Source: an uncultured Clostridium sp. (lineage in GTDB: Bacteria; Bacillota; Clostridia; TANB77; CAG-508). From it: a stretch of DNA of 30,790 nt. Every line of letters begins with the position of its first letter. The stretch's first letter is position 1. Location: the NCBI GenBank assembly GCA_958413095.1, contig CATYUF010000019.1, positions 1-30,790 on the forward strand. Direction: 5' to 3'. A program made the position numbers and the translations under genes. Below the pieces are notes generated by a model. That model saw nothing but the letters and a program-made list of their open reading frames with translations, was not told where the DNA came from and did no database searches. Shown piece after piece: positions 1 through 7,595 of the stretch.

Positions 1-17
1 TTTTATCATAACATATT

Positions 18-40
18 AAATATTACAAATTGTAATATTT
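18..40. repeat. Perfect 23-bp palindrome beside the recombinase gene
   Basis: AAATATTACAA, one A, then TTGTAATATTT form a perfect 11-bp inverted repeat. It starts 7 bases past the stop of the recombinase ORF. No T-run follows on the minus strand, so it is a poor intrinsic terminator. It could be a protein-binding dyad or a recombinase core site. A similar imperfect dyad lies at the 3' end of the other recombinase gene (about 24872-24893). Confidence 0.5.
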
Positions 41-47
41 TATGAAA

Positions 48-719
48 TTACCCTGCTATTTTAAATTGTGCTAATGGATGCTTCAACATCGTATCCTTAA
101 CTTCTTGATTGTTTAAATGAGTATAAATTTCTGTTGTATCAATTTGAACGTGTCCTAGCAATTCTTGAATTGTTTTAATATTTACTCCTGCTCTATAGAG
201 TAAAGTTGCACAAGTATGTCTTAATGTATGGACTGTATATTTTTTTTCATCAAGACCAGCTTTTTTATATGCTCGTTTTACAATTTTATTTATTGTGAAT
301 TGACTCATTCTGTATCCATAGTAAGTAAGAAACAGAGATTTCTCTTTATGTTTGTTATCATTATTCTTAAGTAATTCATCCCTTATTTTTAAATATTTAA
401 TAAGTGCTACTTTTGTTTTTTCATTTAAATAATTTGTTCTTTCTTTATTACCTTTACCAATGATAGTGAACTTACTATCTTCCATATTTATATCGTCAAC
501 ATTAAAACCTTTGATTTCAGAGAGTCGCAGTCCACAATTTAAAAATATATGTAGCATTGCATTATCTCTAATTTCAATAGGATCTTCACTATTTTCATAT
601 ATAGCAAGCACTCGTTTAGCTTCTTCCAATGATAAATAACAGGTATATTTATTTTTTATCATATTACTTAATGTTGTTTTTCCTGCTCTGCCAATTCCCA
701 TAATTATTATATTTTTCAT
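48..719 (-). CDS. Chimeric tyrosine recombinase: P-loop kinase-like head joined to an integrase catalytic domain
   Basis: Residues from about 27 to the end are a tyrosine recombinase (XerC/D-type phage integrase) catalytic domain with every active-site residue visible: R65 (CGLRLSE), K89 (GKGNKER), H164 and R167 (HTLRH), H190 (LLGH) and the nucleophile Y199 (EIYTH). Recombinases of this family normally carry an N-terminal SAM-like core-binding domain of about 100 residues; it is absent. Instead residues 1-25 look like the start of a small P-loop kinase, with a Walker A-like GIGRAGKTT at 8-16, which belongs to neither domain of a recombinase. The RBS (AAAGGA) would therefore be that of the lost kinase gene. 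I infer a deletion that fused the first about 25 codons of an adenylate-kinase-like gene to the back of an integrase gene. The product may lack normal DNA binding. An intact recombinase lies at 24879-25874. Confidence 0.8.
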   Translation of the reverse strand: MKNIIIMGIGRAGKTTLSNMIKNKYTCYLSLEEAKRVLAIYENSEDPIEIRDNAMLHIFLNCGLRLSEIKGFNVDDINMEDSKFTIIGKGNKERTNYLNEKTKVALIKYLKIRDELLKNNDNKHKEKSLFLTYYGYRMSQFTINKIVKRAYKKAGLDEKKYTVHTLRHTCATLLYRAGVNIKTIQELLGHVQIDTTEIYTHLNNQEVKDTMLKHPLAQFKIAG

Positions 720-766
720 ACTATCATATTTCCTTTCATACTAAATATAAAATTTCACTCTTATTA

Positions 767-1237
767 TTACTCTACAAAAGAACTAGGATGATATGCTATA
801 ATTCCTAATTCTTCAGCCTTTCTTAAAACATCTAATCTATCATCAACAAATACAGTATCTTGTAAATTAATATCTAGTTTTTTAGCATATTCTATTATTA
901 CATTTGGTTTCATCATTGTTGAACTTATAAAAATTATGTTTTCTTTTTTTATATTGGGATAATTTTCTTCTAGCCATTTATATTTTTGATTTATTTCATT
1001 ACTTGTAACAATAGTACCTAAAACAAAAATTTTATCTGAATTTAATTGACTAATAATATTTTGCATATTCTTTAATGGTCTAGCATTAGCAAACAAATTT
1101 GAAAACAACAAATCTTCTAAGGTTTGACATCCAAGTTCAGGACATCCTCCACTATATAACTTATCATTAAATCTATATTCTGACAAAGTACCATCTACAT
1201 CAAAAAACACATACTTTTCTTTCAACTTTTTTAACAT
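767..1237 (-). CDS. HAD-superfamily hydrolase
   Basis: The HAD motifs appear in order: motif I DVDGT with nucleophile D13 and acid/base D15, a Thr/Ser-containing strand at about 72-79 for motif II, K110 (MMKPN) for motif III, and VDD at 131-133 for motif IV. At 156 residues with an insert of about 35 residues after motif I it is a small capped HAD, likely a phosphatase or nucleotidase; the substrate cannot be read from the sequence. The start is supported by AAGGAG 8 bases upstream. It sits 46 bases downstream of the HD-domain gene and 47 upstream of the chimeric recombinase, as part of a run of small hydrolases. No sign of decay. Confidence 0.8.
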   Translation of the reverse strand: MLKKLKEKYVFFDVDGTLSEYRFNDKLYSGGCPELGCQTLEDLLFSNLFANARPLKNMQNIISQLNSDKIFVLGTIVTSNEINQKYKWLEENYPNIKKENIIFISSTMMKPNVIIEYAKKLDINLQDTVFVDDRLDVLRKAEELGIIAYHPSSFVE

Positions 1238-1283
1238 ATCTATTTCTCCTTATTCTTTTTATAATTTTTTCGTATTCTTTTAT

Positions 1284-1892
1284 TTATAAATTCTCCTTTA
1301 TTTCTGGAAATAAATCATATAAATTATATCCCAACAATTTGTCAAAATATTCTTTTAGTTTATAAGTTTCTTTAATATGATAATGTGTTTTAGCATAAAC
1401 TCCATGTCTTAACAATAAATCCATCCCTCTTTTATCAATTGTTAAAATTTTATTAGTACACATCAAATCACATAAATTAATTATTTTCTCATAAATTGTG
1501 TATTCATCTTTTATATAATTTTTTACAAATTCAAAATTAGGATTAGTTCTATCTGTTTCATCTCTATCATTTGATATGCAATCAATATCATTATTTAAGA
1601 AAGAATGCTTGATACAAATCCCAGCATATTCTTCATCATATCCTAATAATTTTATATATTCATAACCTTTCATAGCATGAGGGAATACACCACTTTCAAT
1701 ATAATCATATCTTTTTCCAATATCATGTATATATCCTAAAGTTTTAGCAAAATCCTCATCCAAATTTAATGCTTTTGCAATTCTTCCTGCAACATTTCCA
1801 ACACAAATTGAATGATTTATCCAATGTTCATTTGAAGTTTTATTTTTCTCCTCTTCTAACATTTTTAATACTTCTTTACTTGTTAATTTCAT
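1284..1892 (-). CDS. HD-domain phosphohydrolase
   Basis: The HD-superfamily metal-binding set is visible (numbered from the upstream ATG at 1895): H28, the H57-D58 pair in GYIHDIGKR, and D143 in NLCDLM. H73 and H97 are extra His residues of the kind seen in HD hydrolases. Length is about 200 residues, a stand-alone HD domain as in YedJ- or YqeK-type nucleotide phosphohydrolases. Two consecutive ATG codons start the frame; the second leaves a better gap to the AGAAGGAG site (6 bases against 3), so I start there. It lies between two HAD genes, which fits a nucleotide or phosphate-ester clean-up role, but the substrate is unknown. Confidence 0.75.
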   Translation of the reverse strand: MKLTSKEVLKMLEEEKNKTSNEHWINHSICVGNVAGRIAKALNLDEDFAKTLGYIHDIGKRYDYIESGVFPHAMKGYEYIKLLGYDEEYAGICIKHSFLNNDIDCISNDRDETDRTNPNFEFVKNYIKDEYTIYEKIINLCDLMCTNKILTIDKRGMDLLLRHGVYAKTHYHIKETYKLKEYFDKLLGYNLYDLFPEIKENL

Positions 1893-1929
1893 CATTTTCT
1901 CCTTCTAAAATATTTTTGCTAGCTATATA

Positions 1930-2727
1930 TTATAACTTATTTATGTTTTGTTCTAAAAAATATTTTATTCCCTCATTATTGTTTGATAATGTTGTAAAGT
2001 CAGCCCTTTGTTTTATCTCTGAAAGAGCATTATCCATTGCTACTCCTATTCCACTTTTTTCTATCATATCTACATCATTCAGTCCATCACCAAAACATAT
2101 AATATTTTTATTTTCTACTTTTTCTTTATTTGCTATTAATTTTATTCCTTCGTACTTGTTTATTTCATTATTGTGTATTTCTATATATTTTAAATCTGAA
2201 AAAGAATCTTGCATAAGTGATACTTTAAGGTTTGGTAACTCTTTTTTTAGTTTGTCTATTATTTTATATACACAATCTTGTTTAGGTATAATACTAATAT
2301 GTGTTATTTCCTGTTTATTATTAAGAAAGTCATTTATGTTTAATATGAAATTATCATATTCTCTTATTTTGTATTTTAAATTTGTATATACATTACAGCA
2401 TTTTTTATCACATATTTCTAATATTCCCCAATTACTTTCATATTCTTTACAAATCTTAATTAGATCTGACTGGCTTATTATACTTTCACTAATTATTTCT
2501 TTATATTTAGTATCATAAATTGTGCTTCCTGAATCTGCTATGATATAATTTGCAAACTTTGCTCCATCTGTAATATCTTTTGCCGATTTTAGTATCCTTC
2601 CTGTAGCAATTACTATAATATATCCTTTATCTTTTAATTTTTGTAAATATTTCTTTGTATCTTTAGGACACTCTTTATTATCTTTTAATAAAGTTCCATC
2701 TAAATCCATTGCTATTATTTTTTTCAT
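1930..2727 (-). CDS. Cof-type HAD-IIB phosphatase
   Basis: This 265-residue protein has the classic Cof/HAD-IIB layout: D8 and D10 in MDLDGTLL, T42 in IATGR, a large C2 cap, K191 in NKYEGI, and the metal-binding GDGLNDVDM at 213-221 followed by SGIGVAMDNA. Family members dephosphorylate sugar phosphates, flavin or pyridoxal phosphates and nucleotides, and specificity is hard to predict. A weak RBS (AAAGGA) lies about 12 bases before the ATG. The gene follows the GNAT-like acyltransferase after 48 bases and precedes the HD gene by 37. All motifs are intact. Confidence 0.85.
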   Translation of the reverse strand: MKKIIAMDLDGTLLKDNKECPKDTKKYLQKLKDKGYIIVIATGRILKSAKDITDGAKFANYIIADSGSTIYDTKYKEIISESIISQSDLIKICKEYESNWGILEICDKKCCNVYTNLKYKIREYDNFILNINDFLNNKQEITHISIIPKQDCVYKIIDKLKKELPNLKVSLMQDSFSDLKYIEIHNNEINKYEGIKLIANKEKVENKNIICFGDGLNDVDMIEKSGIGVAMDNALSEIKQRADFTTLSNNNEGIKYFLEQNINKL

Positions 2728-2775
2728 AAATGTTAAAAATCCTTTCTTTCATATAAAGAATTCAAAATTTCTTTT

Positions 2776-3651
2776 TTATATGTTTTTAAGTTTTCCTATG
2801 CCTATATATATCTCTTTTTCTTTTAATAGTAATTCTTTAATGTTCTTCTGTAAACTTGTATTTTCTGGTAGTTCTTTTAAATTTTTCATATTTTGTAATC
2901 CATAAACAAAATTCAGAATATCTTTAATAGCATTTTTTCCTTCAGTTATATCAAATAGTTTTTGAAATTTTAGAATGTTTGAGTTGTTATCTAATAATTT
3001 TTTTATCTCTTTACTTAATAGCCATGATTCACAATAGTATTCGTAATTTTTTATTTTAAAGTATTTTTCTATTTCTTTTTTAGAATCTTTTATAGAATTT
3101 ATTACTTCATTATAATCTAGCTTATCTCCTTTGGGAATATGAATTTTAATATATTTTTCTTTTTTGTTATTACAATATTCATATTGTAATCTTCCAACTT
3201 CTATTAACCTTATTTTTATAAAATATATTCCCCACAAAGATTGAGACAATCTAATACCTTCTAGTTTTCGATTATATATGTCACTAGTTAAACATTCTTT
3301 GACTCTGTTTTTATGTACTAAAATTTGATATGTGTCAAAGTTATATTTATTCATATTTTCTTGATGTATTTTGTAACCTAAAAGAAGTATAATATTATGA
3401 ATAAATTTGTTGTACTGATTACCTAAAAAGTTACTTAAATCTTTTTCTTTCCATAATAATTCTAGTTGTTCATTCTCATTGTTATATAATAATTTTACTA
3501 CCTGATTTATTTTGTTTTTTAATTCATTATTCTTATTAATGTCATCTAAACATTTATAACACTTATCCTTGTAATCATCTATATTTATATTATAAAATGC
3601 TAGTGCCTTTTCTATATTATATTTTTCTATTAATAAATCTTTTTCTTCCAT
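2776..3651 (-). CDS. GNAT-like acyltransferase domain protein
   Basis: The C-terminal half carries a pattern I associate with the two-domain GNAT-like acyltransferase proteins annotated as 'acyltransferase domain-containing': a GRLQYE segment near residue 153, IHIPKGDKLDYNEV, an ESWLL segment, SNILKFQKLF and a final KNIKELLLKEKEIYIGIGKL. Positions and length (291 residues) match such proteins. The N-terminal half is helical and lacks an obvious acetyl-CoA loop. The ATG sits 2 bases after the stop of the nucleotidase-nucleoside hydrolase gene, with AAAGGA inside that gene's end, so the two are probably translationally coupled. Its acceptor substrate is unknown; coupling to the nucleoside gene hints at a nucleoside- or sugar-derived substrate, which is inference. 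Confidence 0.55.
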   Translation of the reverse strand: MEEKDLLIEKYNIEKALAFYNINIDDYKDKCYKCLDDINKNNELKNKINQVVKLLYNNENEQLELLWKEKDLSNFLGNQYNKFIHNIILLLGYKIHQENMNKYNFDTYQILVHKNRVKECLTSDIYNRKLEGIRLSQSLWGIYFIKIRLIEVGRLQYEYCNNKKEKYIKIHIPKGDKLDYNEVINSIKDSKKEIEKYFKIKNYEYYCESWLLSKEIKKLLDNNSNILKFQKLFDITEGKNAIKDILNFVYGLQNMKNLKELPENTSLQKNIKELLLKEKEIYIGIGKLKNI

Positions 3652-3653
3652 TT

Positions 3654-5099
3654 CTATCCTTTTTCTACTAATTTATCAAATAAGTCATTATATATCTTAT
3701 CTGAATCCAAATAAGTTACAAACTTTATTTTTCTATCATTCTCATTAAAACTATAACTCAAGTCTTTATTGATTTCTGGACAATCCATTTCCTTTTCTTC
3801 AAACCATTCTTTATTTATTAAATAAGCAATAACACTTATATCCCAAATTGTCCTTCTTGTTTGAATCCCATGTATTCCATCATCATAAAATCTACTACAT
3901 AGATAATTGCAAAGTTCATTTTTTCCTTTTAAATAATGTTCTAATTCATATATTGATATTTTTAAATTAGATGCAACACCATTGCAAGGAATAATTGTTA
4001 AGTTTGCTTTTGATGAAAATATCTCCTTTATAGCTTGTACATCTTGTCTGAAATTAAATTCTTTATTATTATTACATATTGGACTATGTCCTCCAAGCCA
4101 TATAATTTCAATCTTGTCTACAATACTAGGTGCTTTTTGAATTGCTAAAGCTACATTTGTGATTGCTCCAATTGCCATAATGTATGTTTTTTCGTTTTTC
4201 TTTACAATCTCAATTATTTTTTCTACTGCTTCATTTGTTTCGTTATATCCGTTTTCTATATAACCGTTACTTCCTTTAAATACTTTATTTTTTGTATCAA
4301 AATTTAACCAATTGCAAATTTTTAATATTTCTTGATAACTCTTTTCTTGTCCTTCTTCTACGCTAATATCATTATCATGGTGATATGGTGCTACTGTAAT
4401 AGCTTCTATATTAAACTTATTTTGTGATAAAAGCATATATGCAAGAGCAAATTGGTCATCACATTCATTATATGTATCTGTATCTAGTATAACATTTATT
4501 TTGTCTATATTTTTATCTTTTTTATATAATTTAGATATCTTTGAATATATTTCTTTCCAATTTGATACTTTTTCAAAATTTTCATTATTCTTATTATATC
4601 TTGTATTCATAAATAGAACATTTGTGCCAATTTTTTCTATATTTACAGCTGTTTGAGTACTATCTTCTATCATAATATCAATATTATTTTCTTTACATAC
4701 ATTTGCTTTTTCTTCTTTGTTATAAGCATTTGTTAGAATTAACTTATCATAAACGATATTGTATTTTGCTAACCATTCCTCTGTAAGGTTATATGGGTTA
4801 TTATATTCTCCATTATCTCTTCCAGATATGATAATAATTTCATTACCATCTTCTTTTAATTTTTTTATTGTTTCGGTAGCTCTATGAATAGGTTTTAATT
4901 TAATAGCAATTCTTTCAATATTATTTTTATAAAATTCTGTTTCTTCTTTTTCAGTCCAATCGAACATTCCGTATCTTATAAAAACATCTTCGTTTATAAT
5001 TCCTGTATTTCTTAGTTCTTTATCATGTTTTAAATATTCTTTTAATAATTCATCATTAAAATTAGAGATAACATTATCTATATCTATTCCTATTTTCAT
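3654..5099 (-). CDS. Fusion of a HAD 5'(3')-nucleotidase (NT5C type) and a nucleoside hydrolase
   Basis: Residues 1 to about 190 form a HAD domain of the 5'(3')-deoxyribonucleotidase type: D6/D8 in GIDIDN, IISGRD at 90-95, NAYNKEEKANVCKENNID and the acidic IMIED at 142-146. Residues about 200-481 form an inosine/uridine-preferring nucleoside hydrolase: DTDxxxxCDD at 206-215 (Ca-binding Asp cluster), GAITNVALAI at 311-320, WLGGH at 334-338, EFNFRQD at 347-353 and WD at 419-420. In sequence the two would remove the phosphate from a nucleotide and then split base from ribose. I start at the ATG that overlaps the NUDIX stop by one base (TAATG) with AAGGA upstream; a longer in-frame start 17 codons upstream lies inside the NUDIX gene. 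Both catalytic cores look intact. Substrate range is not predictable by eye. Confidence 0.85.
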   Translation of the reverse strand: MKIGIDIDNVISNFNDELLKEYLKHDKELRNTGIINEDVFIRYGMFDWTEKEETEFYKNNIERIAIKLKPIHRATETIKKLKEDGNEIIIISGRDNGEYNNPYNLTEEWLAKYNIVYDKLILTNAYNKEEKANVCKENNIDIMIEDSTQTAVNIEKIGTNVLFMNTRYNKNNENFEKVSNWKEIYSKISKLYKKDKNIDKINVILDTDTYNECDDQFALAYMLLSQNKFNIEAITVAPYHHDNDISVEEGQEKSYQEILKICNWLNFDTKNKVFKGSNGYIENGYNETNEAVEKIIEIVKKNEKTYIMAIGAITNVALAIQKAPSIVDKIEIIWLGGHSPICNNNKEFNFRQDVQAIKEIFSSKANLTIIPCNGVASNLKISIYELEHYLKGKNELCNYLCSRFYDDGIHGIQTRRTIWDISVIAYLINKEWFEEKEMDCPEINKDLSYSFNENDRKIKFVTYLDSDKIYNDLFDKLVEKG

Positions 5100-5539
5100 T
5101 ATATATTTTTCCTTCTTTCTATAAATCTTTCCATAATGTATCTTTGCCATTCTCTAAACATTTTGCTTACATATTCTTCTGGAGTTACCCATAAAACTTT
5201 ATGATCTTTCTCAATTGGCTCTGCTATTTTTTTATCAAACTCTGCAATATAGACACTTGCTATTATTTCTAAATATCCTTTATCTTCAGCAAATATATGA
5301 GAACCCACTTCTTCGAATTCTCTAATATTTTTTATGGAATAACCTGCTTCTTCAATCATTTCTCTTTTTAGTGCCTCTAATTTGGTTTCGCCATTTTCTA
5401 AGCCTCCGCCTAAGTAGAAATAATCTTCTCCATCAGTTACAATTCCTACTTTGTCATCATCTTTATTTACAATAATCGCATATACTCCTGGTCTTTTTCT
5501 ATATTCAACATTCTCTTCTCTACTTCCTACATATTTCAT
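5099..5539 (-). CDS. NUDIX hydrolase, copy A
   Basis: A single NUDIX domain of 146 residues. The NUDIX box GX5EX7REXXEEXG is complete at G45-E51-R59-E60-E63-E64-G66. NUDIX enzymes cleave nucleoside diphosphates linked to another group, for example modified NTPs or ADP-ribose compounds; this one has no family-specific mark that I can read. Its stop codon overlaps the ATG of the nucleotidase-nucleoside hydrolase, so the products are probably made together. By hand alignment it differs from copy B (11451-11894) at 11 of 146 positions, and the roughly 85 bases upstream are also shared, showing a recent segmental duplication. RBS GGAG lies about 11 bases from the ATG. Confidence 0.9.
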   Translation of the reverse strand: MKYVGSREENVEYRKRPGVYAIIVNKDDDKVGIVTDGEDYFYLGGGLENGETKLEALKREMIEEAGYSIKNIREFEEVGSHIFAEDKGYLEIIASVYIAEFDKKIAEPIEKDHKVLWVTPEEYVSKMFREWQRYIMERFIERRKNI

Positions 5540-5660
5540 TTTTTATTCATCTCCAATTTAATATTATTCTCAATTAAAATTCAATTCCTTATTTGACTAA
5601 CCTTAATAATCAAACTATGCCAATATATAATTTCTATTTCATACAGTATTTTATATCTTA

Positions 5661-5848
5661 TAACCATTCTAGTATTTCATTTAGTTCTTTTCTCGGTCTT
5701 TGTTTAGGAGTTTCATCGGTTGTCTATTTTTTGCAGATGGTGCTAATCTTGCAAATTCTACTAAATCTTCTATAATTTTATTTTCTATATCTTTATTTTC
5801 AAACTTTCTTATACTTCTTCTGTTTTTTACAGTTTCCATTAATTCCAT
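5661..5848 (-). pseudogene. Nitroreductase remnant with internal deletion
   Basis: Both ends match the intact nitroreductase gene at 14290-14862 almost base for base: the start region (NRRSIRKFENKD and LAPSAKNRQ) and the last about 55 bases (ETPKQRPRK-type end, NEILEWL). About 370 bases of the middle are missing. The join is near 5715, where GTTTCATC from the gene's end meets TGTCTATTTTTTGC from its front, and it shifts the frame, so a stop comes soon after residue 40. The upstream RBS region is conserved too. It lies between the ABC exporter and NUDIX copy A and marks the eroded duplicate block. Confidence 0.8.
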
Positions 5849-5925
5849 TGGTTCTTTTTAATCCTTTCTAGCTTCTTTTAAATTTATATAATAATTATTT
5901 AATATCGTTTCAATGCTCTGATTTA

Positions 5926-5976
5926 TATGTTATTTGATTTTTTATTTAATTTTAACCAATCTAATTGTAAACATTT
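5926..5976 (-). pseudogene. Fragment of a GNAT acetyltransferase gene
   Basis: These bases match 15753-15803 inside the GNAT gene at 15667-16155; translated in that frame they give KKCLQLDWLKLNKKSNNI against KKYLRLDCLKSNKKLNNI. The fragment is joined directly to the region upstream of the nitroreductase remnant and, on its other side, runs into the 3' end of the ABC exporter, whose last residues and stop codon it supplies in another frame. Confidence 0.65.
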
Positions 5977-7595
5977 TTTATCATATCTACTCTTCCATCT
6001 TTTAAATAAATAATTTTATCTGAATTTTCAATAGTTGATTTTCTATGAGCAATAATAATAACGGTACTTTCCTTTGTTATTTTATCTATCAATTTTTGAA
6101 TTCTATCTTCTGTTTTTAAGTCTATATTTGAAGTTGGCTCATCAAATATATAAATATTTGTTTTATGTAGAATTGCCCTTAAAAATGCAATCATTTGTAA
6201 TTCCCCATAAGATAATTTTGATTTTGATATGTGTTCATTCAGTCCATTTTGAAATTTATTCAAAGTACTTTCAAATCCTATTTCTTTTGCAATTGTTTTT
6301 ATTTGTTCATCTGTAATATTTTCATTTCCAAGTATTATATTATTTTTTAATGTATCCTCTAAAATATACGGCGTTTGTGATATATAGGAAATATTTTTTC
6401 TAATATCTTTTATTCTTATTTTGGTAATATCCTTTCCTCCAATTAAAATTTCACCTTTTTGAAATGAATATAATCTCATTAAAATATTCATCATAGTAGA
6501 CTTTCCTACTCCTGTTTTTCCTGCAATTGTTACTTTACTTCCTTCTTTTATATTAAAAGAAACTCCTTTTAATACTTTATTATTTCCATACTGCATATAG
6601 ACATTATTAAACTCTATATCTCCCTTTAAATCTTCACATTTTTCACCTTTTTCTATATCTTCTACTCCATTTTCTTTTAGTAATACATTTATTCTTTTTA
6701 ATGACATAAAAGATGATTGAATTTCTTCTAGTTGTTCAAATATTTCTGTTAATGGAGTTCGACATTCTTTAATATAGTTTATTACTAAATAAATACTTCC
6801 TAGTGAGATAACGCTATTAATATTAAATACATATTGCAATATAAAATAAATTGCTAATGCTTGTATTGTTATTGATAGTGGATATATAAAACTTTCCACA
6901 AAAATATATCTTTTTCTATACACTAATTCCTCATCTAGTGTATTATGTATTTTCTTTGCTGTATTATTTTGCATATTAAATAAATATGTCAATTTATTTT
7001 TATTATACATTTCTGAATATTGTCTATTTTCTTTGTCTCTCCTATTTAAAATCTCTTTACTTGCTTTTGCAACTTGATGTGTAAATATGTATGAAATAAT
7101 TCCTGTAACAATCATTGCAAAACATCCAATAATTGCTAATTTTGCATCTGCCAAAAACATAAATATAACCATTAATATAATATATAAAATATCATTTACT
7201 AACACTTGTAAAGTTCCTAAAAACAATGCAGAAACATTATCAATGTCCGCAGTTAATCTCGTATATATTTCTGAAGAATTGTACTTTTGATATGTTCCCA
7301 TATTCCATTTTAATACATGGCAAAATAATTTTTCTCTTAAATCTTTTAATATCTTAGACATTGTTTTATTTATAACAGTATTTCTCAGATCTTTTGATAA
7401 AATTAACAATAGATGAGCTATAACATATAAAATTATCAAATTTCTTAAAATTGTTATAATGTTATTACTACTAAAATCAATATCTAATATCTGTTTTAAT
7501 ATAAACGGGTGAGTAACATTTAATATATTTGTTAAAATTAAGAAAAAGGCAACTAATACAAGCATCTTAACATTTTTCTTTAATATAGATTTCAT
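5961..7595 (-). CDS. ABC exporter half-transporter (TMD-NBD), consensus-site partner
   Basis: A 544-residue half-transporter: about six membrane segments in residues 10-280, then a nucleotide-binding domain with Walker A GKTGVGKS at 359-366, Q-loop SQTP near 406, signature LSYGE at 461-465 (non-canonical for LSGGQ), Walker B IYIFDE with catalytic E486, and switch H517. Together with the next gene upstream (7567-9321), with which it overlaps by 29 bases, it should form a heterodimer: its own Walker B Glu and His complete the active site with the partner's LSGGQ. The RBS AAGGAGG is 6 bases from the ATG. The extreme C-terminus (after KDGR) is short and is encoded by a GNAT gene fragment, so the original tail was probably lost. 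Cargo unknown. Confidence 0.85.
   Translation of the reverse strand: MKSILKKNVKMLVLVAFFLILTNILNVTHPFILKQILDIDFSSNNIITILRNLIILYVIAHLLLILSKDLRNTVINKTMSKILKDLREKLFCHVLKWNMGTYQKYNSSEIYTRLTADIDNVSALFLGTLQVLVNDILYIILMVIFMFLADAKLAIIGCFAMIVTGIISYIFTHQVAKASKEILNRRDKENRQYSEMYNKNKLTYLFNMQNNTAKKIHNTLDEELVYRKRYIFVESFIYPLSITIQALAIYFILQYVFNINSVISLGSIYLVINYIKECRTPLTEIFEQLEEIQSSFMSLKRINVLLKENGVEDIEKGEKCEDLKGDIEFNNVYMQYGNNKVLKGVSFNIKEGSKVTIAGKTGVGKSTMMNILMRLYSFQKGEILIGGKDITKIRIKDIRKNISYISQTPYILEDTLKNNIILGNENITDEQIKTIAKEIGFESTLNKFQNGLNEHISKSKLSYGELQMIAFLRAILHKTNIYIFDEPTSNIDLKTEDRIQKLIDKITKESTVIIIAHRKSTIENSDKIIYLKDGRVDMIKNVYN

Noticed and set aside
1769..2518. Long plus-strand frame opposite the HD and Cof-HAD genes.
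   Set aside because: Its translation is a low-complexity string rich in Ser, Leu, Phe and Ile, as expected from the reverse of AT-rich genes. It has no RBS, and the minus-strand genes have complete motifs.
5593..5775. Plus-strand 60-codon frame in the gap between NUDIX A and the ABC gene.
   Set aside because: The DNA is the nitroreductase remnant read backwards; a sister frame occurs opposite the intact gene at 14252-14434.
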